NCBI RefSeq assembly: GCF_963678635.1
Contig: NW_026971067.1
Location: 62,001 to 126,000, forward strand
Length of the DNA: 64,000 bases
Source: Symsagittifera roscoffensis
Lineage: Eukaryota > Xenacoelomorpha > Acoela > Convolutidae
Direction: 5' to 3'
Below the pieces are notes generated by a model, which searched no databases, was not told where the DNA came from, and saw only the letters and a program-made list of their open reading frames with translations. Made by a program: the position numbers and the translations under genes. Positions within the stretch are counted from its first letter, which is position 1. Each line of letters opens with the position of its first letter. Positions 11,753-22,600 of this stretch are shown in pieces.

Positions 11753-12781
11753 CTAGGCTGGTAAAAATTGATGTTGTATTTTCCAAAAGTGACATATTAT
11801 TTTATAGTCCAGAAACATTGTTACTGGTAGTATATTGTGTTTTAGCTTCAAGTCTGAAGATGAGTTGTATTTTGCACGATCGCAGCAAGTTTTTACTGCC
11901 CAGCTTAATTGTTTTTCCAGAGATATCATTAGGTTAGCGGATATTCCACTTAAAAGAATTGCTGGGTAATGCAGATGACTAATTACCAGTGCATGCATTA
12001 TCAAGAGTCTTGTTTTCACTGGCAATGGCTTTTTGATTGATTGAAGTGTTTTTATTCCGCATGCCATTTTCCTGAGAATATTTTTGAATTCATCTTGGAA
12101 TGTGAGAAACTGATCTAAAACTACTCCTAGGTATTTAACATTGGTTTTTTCCTCAATCATTTTATCATCTAGAGTTATAGTATACTTTTCATCCTTTTTC
12201 CTTGAATGTTTTTTGCTGAAAACAATGAGTTCTGTTTTTTTTGCATTCAATTGAAGTGAGTGTTCTAAAAAATAATTTGACAATAGACAGCAATTGGCTT
12301 CGAGTGCTTTAATAGCTTTTTGTGGATCGTTATTTTCACAGAATAGTAATGTATCATCCGCACATTGAACTATTTTACATGTTTTGTCAATTTGTTTGTT
12401 GAGATCGTTAATGTAGATATTGATTATTAGAGGGCCAAGGACAGTGCCCTGTGGGACACCCTGCTCAAGTGTAATCCAATCGGATTCGGTGTTGTTAACA
12501 ATTGTTTTCTGACTTCGGTTGGTGATAAAGGAATTGATCATTTCTATAGCTTCTTCGGAAAAATTTAACCCTTTTAGTTTTTGTTTAAGATAAGTATGAT
12601 CAATAGAATCAAATGCTTTAGAGTGATCCAGTAAGGAACATGCTACAGTTTTGTTGTTGTCTATTGCTTTTCTGAATGCTTCAGTGCAATAAAGAATAGC
12701 GTCGATTGTTGAATATGATGTTCTGAACCCAAATTGGGTATTACTTAGTAATTTTTGGGATATCAGATATTCGTTGATTTG
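11753..12781 (-). pseudogene. Non-LTR retrotransposon reverse transcriptase, C-terminal part
   Basis: The minus-strand frame encodes the core and thumb of a Jockey/CR1-like reverse transcriptase. It contains FGFRTSYST, SKAFDSIDH, GVPQGTVLGPL, the active-site block CADDT (family usually FADDT or YADD), LNAKKTELIVF and YLGVVLD. The stop is at 11753. The first codons of the open frame (12782-12811) belong to the inserted LTR, not to this gene. The upstream part of the RT lies at 36970-37422, on the other side of the 24 kb insertion, and fits in the same frame. Apart from that insertion, this part looks intact. Confidence 0.85.
12777..12781. repeat. Target site duplication, left side (ATTTG)
   Basis: ATTTG stands directly before the TGACATTCG end of the 5' LTR. 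The same five bases follow the GTTACA end of the 3' LTR at 36965-36969. A 5-bp duplication is usual for Ty3/gypsy integration. Confidence 0.9.
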
Positions 12782-13713
12782 TGACATTCGACCAGAATGT
12801 GAAAAATGCAATCTCTGCAGAATTCGGAATTTTAGCAGTAAGACTTCCGGATTGGTGGTTTTTATGAACTAAGGGCGTTATTGGAACGTTTAGCCAAACG
12901 GTGAAGGCTGGAATATTCTAGTATTTTAAAATTTCAAAAATTCGAATGATGACGTCACATTTCTGAGAAATGCTGAAACGGCCATTTTTAGCAAAAACGA
13001 GTGAAAAAACAGAACAACAACGTTAGTTGCGCTGACGAGGACAACTTTATTGAAATTGAAGAAGTCGAAATTGAAGAAAAACAGCAGCAGAGTGCAGAGA
13101 ACGTTCCGAGTTGCAACTATTGTGCTGCTACAATAGTTGCAAGGCCGTTGCGAACAACGGTGAAGGGTAAGAAACCAGCCTTCCGTGTTGTCGTGAAATC
13201 GAACTTAAGGAGCTTGATTCACCGGATTCAAGAATCCGGAAGGGTCTCGGGACGGAAAACTTTTATTGACTCATATGAACTTTTAGCATCCTGTCATGTC
13301 CTGACTTGAATTTAATTGATATTTGGATTAGTTTTGACAAGGATGAGGTGCTAAGAGTTGGGGGAAAGGGTTGATCCATCTTCGATGGAGATGATGATTT
13401 TTATCTACTGAACAAAAACAATAGTAATATAATAAATAGTAGCCCTGTTTTTAGGAGTGACCTCGTGGTCTGGGGATACTGAGACCCAGCCATGAGCTCA
13501 CTATTTTTGCATGTAATTCAGTTAATTTGAGCGTTCTGGTCGAAGCCGGAGAACAGTAACGTTTTTGTCGACCCGATGTAAGAAAGACCACCGAAAAGTA
13601 CTGGCTTGGTAGAGACGGTGAAAAACATGCAAAGCTCTGTTTAGACGCTAGCCAGTCGTCCTAAGACTTAGTTTTGTCATCCGTCGATATGTATCTTCCG
13701 GGCGAATGTTACA
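12782..13713 (+). repeat. 5' LTR of the giant element
   Basis: It begins TGACATTCG and ends CGAATGTTACA, so its ends are short inverted repeats, as LTR ends usually are. An AATAAA signal is at 13431-13436. It contains the paired perfect hairpins at 13113-13160 and one AATCCGGAAGGGTC motif (13232-13245) of the kind clustered in the leader. No clear TATA box is seen. The open frame at 13001-13309 is not considered coding. Confidence 0.95.
13113..13160 (+). promoter_or_regulatory. Twin perfect hairpins in LTR
   Basis: GCAACTATTGT and ACAATAGTTGC form an 11-bp stem with a 6-base loop. Four bases after it, CCGTTG and CAACGG form a 6-bp stem with a CGAA loop. Both are identical in the 3' LTR (36364-36411). 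The older inverted LTR keeps the pairing with a wobble in the long stem. If transcribed within R or U5, they would form a stable RNA structure. Confidence 0.55.
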
Positions 13714-13725
13714 TGTATGTTTTTA

Positions 13726-13740
13726 TGGCGCTCCTGGGTG
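13726..13740 (+). promoter_or_regulatory. Candidate primer binding site
   Basis: TGGCGCTCCTGGGTG starts 12 bases after the LTR end. It begins with TGG, as sites complementary to a tRNA 3' CCA end do. The same block is kept at the matching place in the diverged minus-strand fragment (about 9770-9785). I cannot assign the tRNA, and the distance from the LTR is slightly long. Confidence 0.45.
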
Positions 13741-14272
13741 TTATTCTTTCATAACATCATGACCGGCGGAACCGTTAACGAGCACTCCGCGCCGAGCGGA
13801 TGCTCACATTAACGCCCTTAATAGGCCTAAACTGCCGGGGCGGAAGGGTAGTTCGGAACGCGGAAGCCTTCCGGATTACCGTGAATGGTTTTTTAACCTA
13901 GTTAAGACCGAAAATTCACGAACCAGGAAGGGTGGGGGGAATCATGAACCCCTCATCCCCTGAGTGGTTTGTGACCAAAAACACTTAAAGATATAAGCAA
14001 AACCAAACAAAAAGTAGTATAGTACCCAAGAAAAACAAAAAACATAAAAAATAACCGAAAAAACCAAAAACAGTAAAAAAGTAAAAAATCAGTAGAAATC
14101 ATCCCCCCAGACAAGATGTGATTCAACCCCCCCGTTTGTTGTTGATAGATATATTGTTGTTACAGGCATTTATATCAGTCAGGATCGTTACGATCAATTT
14201 TGTGGCCCGTTTGTGAGGCTTGTACTGTAGGGTTATTTGAGCATTTAAGCACGTTAATGACAAATTGCGCTC

Positions 14273-15928
14273 AATCCGGAAGGGTCAGCTGATTTGCGAT
14301 CAATTCGGAAGGGTCCTGGGTGAAGACCGATCCGGCAAGCAGTACAAGGAGCAACAAGAAGGGGCTCAACGACAACAACAATCGACTGTTGGGTATCGTT
14401 AACAAGTTTTGTATCCCTTTTGGTACAAAAAGTAAGATAGTAATCTGTGGGGGGCTCGACAGTGCTGCACTGTAGTGACCCTTCACCGAACTGCGAATAT
14501 CCGAGTTAAGCACCTTAATTCGGATAATAAACAAACCCGGAGGGGTATAGTATTACTAATATTATTACTTATATAGCCTATATTAATAGTCTTATATCGT
14601 TTTTCAGTGAAAAACAACGAAAACAGACCGGTTTTTAGGGTCAAAATAGCGATATTTTGATCCCCCCACAAGTCGCGATTTTTGAGATATCGATATTTTT
14701 TGAAACAGAAAAAAGCGCTAAGTTAGTGTGTTACATCGTAACTGCACTACTGTAATAAGTAGAACCGGTTAACTTTAGTTCGGAAGTGGTTGGAACTAGT
14801 TTGGTACCAAAAACCAAATTTTCCCATTTTTTTTGATAGTAAGAAGCACTATAAAATCAGAAAATTTTTTGAAATCTTTGAGTTAGGACAGTAAAAATAG
14901 TTGTTCGGACAACGTCCACTAGTGAATCTACGAGTTTTAAAACCCGCTACCCGAAAGCCTTCCGGGTTGCAGAGAAATCGAACATAACATGTTTAATTTG
15001 GTGGATTCATCAATCCGGAGGGGTCCAGGTAGCATAGTTTTTCGCAAATTTTTTCTACAAAAGCGTTTTAGATCGGGTCTTTTGCATTGAACTAGAAGAG
15101 TATAGGCCTTCTGAGCTCAGATCAATAATTTTTAGGTCGAAAGGACCAGATTTGCGGAAAAAGTTAGGCGGAACCTATAAGAGAGAAAATTTTTGAGTTT
15201 GGAAAAAAGACGTTTTGGTTAATAACTTTGGAACTACAGAGCATATCGAGTCAATCTTGGTACCATTAGATCAGAAATTAGCTGAACTTACTAGTAGGAA
15301 AGAGAATTACTCGAAAAAGCGAGCGAGAAAATTTTTTGAGATTGTTTTTAGCAAATTACACAAATCCGGAGGGGTACACCCTTCACGTTTTATAAATTTT
15401 TCTGAAAAACCCTTATACCCCTACCAAAAGTTGATAGCGATTGAACTAAGTAACTTAGGACAGTTCTAGACAAAAAGGGAGGGCTGAAGGCACAAGACAA
15501 CCATAATAGAGTCGAAATTAGGCAAGTGATAAGACCCTTCACCGTTAGTGTGAATTGTCAAATAAGTGCCTTAACTTCAATCCGGAGGGGTCTAGGAAAG
15601 GACCCTATACCCTTCCCAGTTAATTCAAACAGCATAAAAGCAACGCAGAACGTATCCGGAGGGGTATAAGCTGAAATTAAGAAAACTACGAAAAGCTACT
15701 CGGGCAGTCCGAAAGCTACTTTGACAGAGCTAAGGGCTCCCAATCCGGAGGGGTCGAAATTTTTCAAAGTCAGAGGGGTCCGAATCCGGAGGGGTCTCTT
15801 TTCCACAAAACCGGAGGGGTCCGAATCCGGAGGGGTCTTATAGTTGCTAATTCGGAGGGGTCCAAATCCGGAGGGGTCTATATTCTGACAGTCCGGAAGG
15901 GTCCTATTTGTGCCAATCCGGAGGGGTA
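14273..15928 (+). repeat. Cluster of ~16 copies of motif AATCCGGAGGGGTC
   Basis: Copies start at 14273, 14302, 14534, 15012, 15362, 15579, 15653, 15742, 15769 (partial), 15783, 15808, 15824, 15849, 15865, 15890 and 15915. All are on the same strand, with spacing falling to 16-26 bp in the last part. The core is CCGGARGGGT. The sequence between copies is unrelated, so this is an array of sites and not a tandem repeat. It resembles in layout the Su(Hw) site cluster in the 5' leader of Drosophila gypsy. The bound factor or RNA role is unknown. Confidence 0.75.
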
Positions 15929-16688
15929 TTATTTTATTAAAGGACTTAGGTAGACGAAAGAAAGACTAAAAAGTGAGAGGTATTAGGTTATTAGCACACA
16001 AGCTAGCTATCAGTGACTGCACTGGTAACTTGCCTTTCAATAAGAACCAGACCAAAACAAAACAGATACGAACTCGGATATTCGCGACACTAAGTCTAAA
16101 TTAAAAAGAGCGTGATTCATTGGTGTGGATTGGAAAAAGTGACTGCCCTGAGGATTTTAGTAGGTCTAGCTCGGGCAGTCCGAAGGCAGATAGGTAACAC
16201 AGTACTCGGTGGGTGCAATAGACGCCCACTTGAGAAAATAACTGGGTTCAAAGTTTTGTCTGTTTGGTGCAGCACCAAGCAGGGTAAGCTTTTTCTTTAA
16301 AAGACAGGTTCGACTATTGTACTGCGACCGACTAAGAGTACAAGACACATACGTTTTTTTATATATACTTTCATATTGTGTCAATATATATTTTTTGTTT
16401 TTGATTTTAAGTCAACCTAAACTGTGCTTGATTGGGTAGTGAGTACACTATCTTTTAAAATTGACTGATAACATCATATTGTGCTAGTTTCCAGATCTTT
16501 GGACCGATAATCGGCTAGTGTGAATAAATTTTATACAAACTGTACTCTGACAACATACAGGGATTCGTGGTCACTATTTAGTAGAATCTGGTGAAATTTA
16601 TTGTGTTGTGTCATTATTATTGTCAATAAAACTATAAGGTCTCTAGCAATTGAGTCAAGAGTAGGCATAGGAAAGTGACAAATAAAGA

Positions 16689-19600
16689 ATGAGTTTAGAC
16701 AAGTCAAGGATACCAAAACGAGGTAATAGCTCTAGGAAAATCATACCTGAAAAGCAAAGAAAAACGATGACCGATCCTTTTGTGGATTGGATCAAGCGAT
16801 CCCGGTCCGATAAAGAGGAGACGGTTTCAGGCAGAATGGTTGAAACGAGAAGTCAGAAGACCTCAGAAGAGCGAAGAGAACTGTTAGAAGTGGAGGTCAA
16901 TACGGACCATACCATGAACGACAACCAGGGAGTAAATGGACTGGAAGGGAGAGGCAGAAGGCTGGCGAGTGAATCTACTCCGGTAGAACAAGGCCATGAT
17001 TTTGCCACTTCCACCGGGACATTGGATCGAGAGGAGATGTCGGAACTGTCCGACATCTCAACTGGAGTAACGGCAACTAGAAGATCTCCGAAAGACAACA
17101 CTATGATGGCAAGCGGAACTGGGAAACAAACAACCTCATCATCGTTCTCAGAAAGAATGAAGAACACCTTCGGAAACATCTTTCCACTCAGCATGGGAGG
17201 AGGAGCAGGAAACGATGGTGAGTCCCAGGAGGAAGAGGATGAAGAGGAGCAAGGGGACTTTGGATCTCAAGTCAGCCTCAATAGTTCGATCCAGGAGAGT
17301 GAGGCACACGTCGGAAGAGAGACTGGAACCATGGACAAATTTGGTGTAGTGACAACGATAAGCAAAGAGGCAAACACACCGGGCCAGTCAAAGGACTTCG
17401 CCATTAGGACAAGTTCGGAGCCACAACCTGGAGAGAGTAGAACCAGAGGGCTTGGCAACGCGTTAATGGATCCTGAATTAAATAATGAAAAGACGTTGAA
17501 GCAGAGAGTCAAGGCCCGGACCTCGACAAGCACGAAGTTACCTGGGACCGACAGGGTTACACCACCACTAGTGACGCCACTCATGGATAACGGGGCAGCA
17601 CTAGAGGAAGCCTTAAACAACATAGTGGGCAGTTTAGGAGAACAAAATGAACAGATGTCGATAAGGATGAGTGAACTAGAAAGAGCAGTTCACATTGAAA
17701 GAGAAAGTCTGCGGGAAGAAATAAACCGCAACAGACAAGAAGTTGACAGAAGCGAAAAACGCTTGAAAGAAAGAACGGACGAACATATGACGAGGAACTT
17801 GTCGCGAATGACAAGAGAGGCGGAACAGAGGGAGTTACGCTTAAGAGCCGACATGGAGAAGTTAAGAATTCAGCAAGAGCAGTCTCTTGGGTCTCTTGAC
17901 ACAAAGATAGACGCGATGATGGAGAGGCGAACTCAGGCTATCATGGATAGGTTGGACGGGCTACTAAGCAGCAAGAGTGGACCAAAAGAAGGAGAGCCGA
18001 ACTCGGGAGGTCCCAGCAGGGAACCGAGGGTGAACTTCAATGAACATCAAAGGAGGAAGACGTATGGATCCACTAGAGGCAGGGGCAGTTCATCAGGCTA
18101 TGCCACAAGGGGTAATACAGCATGGGGCCCGAACAGTAGAGCAAGTTCAACGGGGAACAGACAAACCTCGAACGAACGACCAACGCAAAGCACACATGCG
18201 ACTGGGAGAAGCGATTCTGGCAACATGGGGCATACAAGCCCGAGGAGGAGTCACATGGGCCAAGCGGGAAACGCTCATGGTGATTCGGATTGCAGGGATG
18301 CACCGCACACAGAGCCTTCGACAAGGTGTGAGGACACTCAAGCGGGACACTCAAGGGATGCTACGGCAATGGCCACAGCATTTGAACCCCTGAACAGGTC
18401 TTTAGAGACATTCCTGACGAGGTTATCAAGAACCAATGAACGCAGTGAGAAGTCCAGAAGAGTCTTTAAGAAACCAAGATGCTACAAAGACGAATCTGAT
18501 GGCTGTATTGATACCTGGATAGAGGTAATGAAGCTGCATTTCGAGGAAGAGGACTTGTCGGAGAGACAGGAATGCAGCGCGCTCACCAGCAACTTAGAAG
18601 GGACAGCCCTGAACTGTGTCATGGCCAAGAAACAGTATCAACGTGACACTGCTGAGAAAATCTTCGAAATCTTGTTAAACCGTTTCGGGTCAGGGGTGCA
18701 GGGGCACCAGGCGATGATGCGCTTCGAGAAACGGAGGCAACGAGAAGATGAAACAATAGACAAGTTTCTCGATGATTTGGAAATGCTGAGAAGACCGGAT
18801 GAGTCAAACCGAAGGATGAACCTGGCCGTAGCCTCAAAATTCATCGATGGTGTGAAAAATGATGAACTTCGTACAATGCTAGCAACGCATTACACACCAC
18901 TATCAACTAATGCGCCAACACCGGAGGAGTTGAGGCTCAAATCAAAAGAGTATCTTTTGTTGAAACCTCCTTCGAGATCTGGATATTACAAGAACAATTA
19001 TGGCAATTTTAACAACGGACCAGCAAACCAAGGGAACAATTGGTACAAACCGAGGGATGATATGGACAAGAGACGTTCTTGTGCTAATTGCAGTTCAACA
19101 GACCATCATGTGTCAGCATGCCCGGCTTACAAACAAGGCATGAAAGCAATAGGCTTTAGCCTCGAGGACGAAGATGCGTCAGAGTTGGATCATGAGGATT
19201 TCATGAGAGGAGTAATTGCGAAATTCGGCCCGAGGTGTTTCTTTTGTAACTTGGAAGGTCATTTCAAATCAGATTGTCCGCAATTATGGGATGCAGTGGC
19301 AGACATCAAGCATCCAAGACATGAAGAAGCTTTGTCAGGAGTGAAAGCCAGCAAGGCTCGACTTTTGAGTGAAGCGGAGGCACGCAGAAAGGATAAACCT
19401 CAAGAGCTGGTGGCAAAGAAGATGCAAGCGGTAACAGAGGAAGCACGTGAACCGGAACCAGCAACTGCGGCCGATGACTTCAAAATCGATTATAGGGCAG
19501 CTGCGAGGGATGCTATAAATAGAGTACAGCAGGAACTAGTGACGAAAGAGATTGAGCAAAAGGTGAAACTCGAGCTGGAGAATGAAAAATTACAGGAGCA

Positions 19601-22600
19601 ACTGAACGCCTTTGAAGCAACGGAAGTTGAAGAGGCAAAAGCACCAAGCAGCTTGAGCATGAAACTTAATGTTATCTCTGGTCAGAGGTTCGGTATGGCA
19701 CCGCAAGGAAGTAAAATACAGTCGATAATCTCGGTGGCAGGGCATCAGGTAATCAGAAATCTGAGTGAACCATCTGAGTTCACTTTGATGCATTTGGACA
19801 CATATGCAGACTATCTGAGGCAGATGGAGCCACGCACCGAGTCGAGGGCTGTGAGGGCACTACTAACCACGGGTGGCCCTCGCATGAAGAAACTTCATGG
19901 ACGCTACCTAGAAGTCTATGGGCCGTATCAAGTGATGCTGAACGTGGATGGGATCAGTATCTACACCAGGACTTATGTAACAAAAGATGATGACCAAATA
20001 GGGCAGATCTATTTGGGTGAAGAGGAACTCAAAGTCCGCAGGATAGGCCATGACGCCATGATGGAACAAGACGCGGTACACATTGGATATGAAGCAGATG
20101 TGACAGCACACCTGCTCGACACCAACGGAACAAAAATCGGAGTCACAGGGCTTCTGGACACAGGAGCGGTGGTGAGTGTGATGCCGATAAAAACTTGGGA
20201 AAGAATGGGCTTCACACGGGAAGATCTGATTCCTACGAACCTACGACTGGCCGCCGCAAATCGAGGAGCCATCTACGTAGCCGGAAGAACACCGATAACG
20301 GTCCTTCACATGGGAGGACGAGACCTTTGGATGAGCTTCCTGGTGGTAGAGAATCTGGACGACGCCGACCAATTCATCTTGGGCAGAGATTTTGTCAGGA
20401 ATTTTGACGTGATGATTGACTTGAACAACGGTCTAATACGGATTAGAAACCCGGACCGAAAGTATGTTAAGAGACCAATTAATAGGATAATAACAGATGA
20501 AAATAAGGTACCAGTTTTTTTGGATAGAAAAGTAAAGTTACAACCAGGACAAGCTGTAGTAGCAATTTTTAGAATGAGAAATTTAAATTCGTTAAGTGAT
20601 AGCAAACAGGTTTGCTTAGTACCGAATCCAAATAGTCAGAGTTCGGTGATTTTAGGCCGGAGCTTCTCGGTAACGCGAAACGGACTGTGTGTCAGTGTGT
20701 TGTTGAACACACTGGACACCACGGTTTCAATCCAGCGTGGAAAGAAGCTTGGCTACGCCTTGCCGATGAGGACCGACTATGAGGAGACAGAAAACTCGAA
20801 GAAATATAGTGTGAAAGACTGTCCTTATCATGCAAATAAAGATAAAATCTTAAAGAGAATTAATGAATTAAAATCTATTCATAAATTGTTTTCAATGAAA
20901 TCCGAAACGGACGACGGCTTATCAAGCTGCTCGAATTTTCCGGAACGCCCCTCGTCATATGAACTAGATTCTGACAAACCGGTTTTGCCAGAAATAGAAC
21001 ATTTGAAAGGAAAAATAGGTGAGGGAGATTTCGAAAAATTGCGGGACCTCCTAGATCGGAACGCCAAAGTATTTTCAAAACATAAGGCGGACATCGGTTG
21101 CTGTAATTTCGTCGAACACGAAATCGAACTAGAAGAGGGCGCCGTTCCCCATAGGGAAGGCGCAAGGCGAATGACGCCACATAAATCGGAAGCGTGCCGA
21201 GCGGAAATAGAAATGTTGCTTGAATACGACATGATAGAACCCTCGAAATCACCGTGGGCTTGCGGGGTAGTCATGGCGAAAAAGAAAGGGGGGCAGCTTA
21301 GATTTTGTTGCGACTTTCGTTACTTGAACGCGGTAACGATTAAAGATGCGTACCCGATACCGCGAATAGACGAGAGCCTATCCAAACTTGGTGATGCAAA
21401 GTTCTTCACCACATTGGACTTGGGTTCTGCCTTCTGGCAGGTTCCTCTGCGAAAGAAGGACAGAGAGAAAACCGGTTTCGCGTGCGAATTGGGGTTGTAC
21501 CAGTGGAAGAGGATGCCCTTCGGCTTGTGCAATGCAACAGCAACTTTTCAAAGGCTGATGGCTCAGGCTTTGACAGGAGTGACCAAAAAGTACGGGAATC
21601 TCTTGATGTGCTACGTGGATGATGTAGTCATAGCGACACCGACCCTGGAGGATCACATTGATCGGCTCGATGAGGTCTTCGGATGTATGAAAAGAGCAGG
21701 CTTGAAATGCAAACCATCGAAATGTGAAATCCTTAGGGATTCGATCAAGTACCTGGGAAGAATGGTGGACAGGCATGGTGTGAGGCCAGATCCAGAAGCA
21801 GTAGAGGCTGTGCTGACATGGAAGGCTCCGAGGACGGACACACAGCTAATGAGCTTCCTGGGGTTTGCCAATTATTACCGTGAATTCATTAAAGGATATG
21901 CGGACAAGGTGTACCCGATGCAGAAGCTGATGCGCAACAAAGGGAAAAAGTTCGAATGGAACGATGAGGCACAGGTTGCTTTCGAGAACATAAAGCGGGA
22001 ACTGTGCGAAGCGCCAGTGCTGGGCATGCCTACAGAAAAGGGCATGTATGTTCTCGACACAGACGCATCGGTGGTGGCCATCTCAGGAATCTTGCATCAA
22101 GAGCAAGAATGGAACGGAAGAACAGTTCTCCGTCCCATTGCATACGGCAGCAAGGTCTTGAGTGACACAGAGATGAAATATGGCGCACCAAAAGCAGAAA
22201 TGTTTGCAGTAGTCACCTTCGTAGAAAAGTACCGTGCATACTTGGGGAGCGCTCCCTTCAAGTTACGCGTGGACAACAGAGCGTTATCCTGGTTGAAGAC
22301 CTACTCGATGGATCAGAGTTATATTGGTAGATGGATAGTAAGACTGGATGGCTACCATATGATAATCGAACATAGGATGCGTGATAAACACCAGAATGCT
22401 GACAGCCTCAGTAAGAAAACTGAGTTCTATGAAAGATTGGAGCAGAAGCAGGCCAATCAGGCGGAAGTAAAGGAGAGATTCTCGTTTCTGGACAAAGAAA
22501 CTTATGAAGCGCTTCCCTTAACGAGATGGTTGGATAAATCAGGACATCCAATTCCAAGGCACCCTGAGTTACCTGTAGAGAAAGCAGCCGAGATAAAGAT

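Larger units (their letters stand above)
13714..16688 (+). other. 5' leader of the giant element
   Basis: A long untranslated stretch of 2,975 bp lies between the 5' LTR and the gag-pol ATG. It begins with a PBS-like site (13726) and holds a dispersed array of a 14-bp motif (14273-15928). The small open frames in it (for example 15215-15469) have no similarity and no ATG of note. An AGG|GTAAGC sequence with GT at 16284-16285 is a possible splice donor for a subgenomic RNA; this is only a candidate. Confidence 0.7.

Noticed and set aside
13001-13309. 102-codon open frame inside the 5' LTR, repeated at 36252-36560 in the 3' LTR
   Set aside because: The identical repeat is explained by the LTR pair. 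The older inverted LTR does not keep the frame, and the start is not a good ATG context, so it is not taken as coding.
12782-14020. LTRs as arms of a DNA transposon with long terminal inverted repeats together with 9488-10716
   Set aside because: The direct partner at 36033-36964, the shared 5-bp duplication and the gag-pol between them show that they are LTRs; the inverted copy is a separate, older insertion.
14273-15928. CRISPR-like array of short repeats with unique spacers
   Set aside because: Spacing is irregular (16 to several hundred bases), the context is an animal retrotransposon leader, and there are no cas genes.
20500-20800. dUTPase-like domain between protease and RT
   Set aside because: The stretch has beta-strand character common in this part of gypsy pol, but no dUTPase motif can be recognised.
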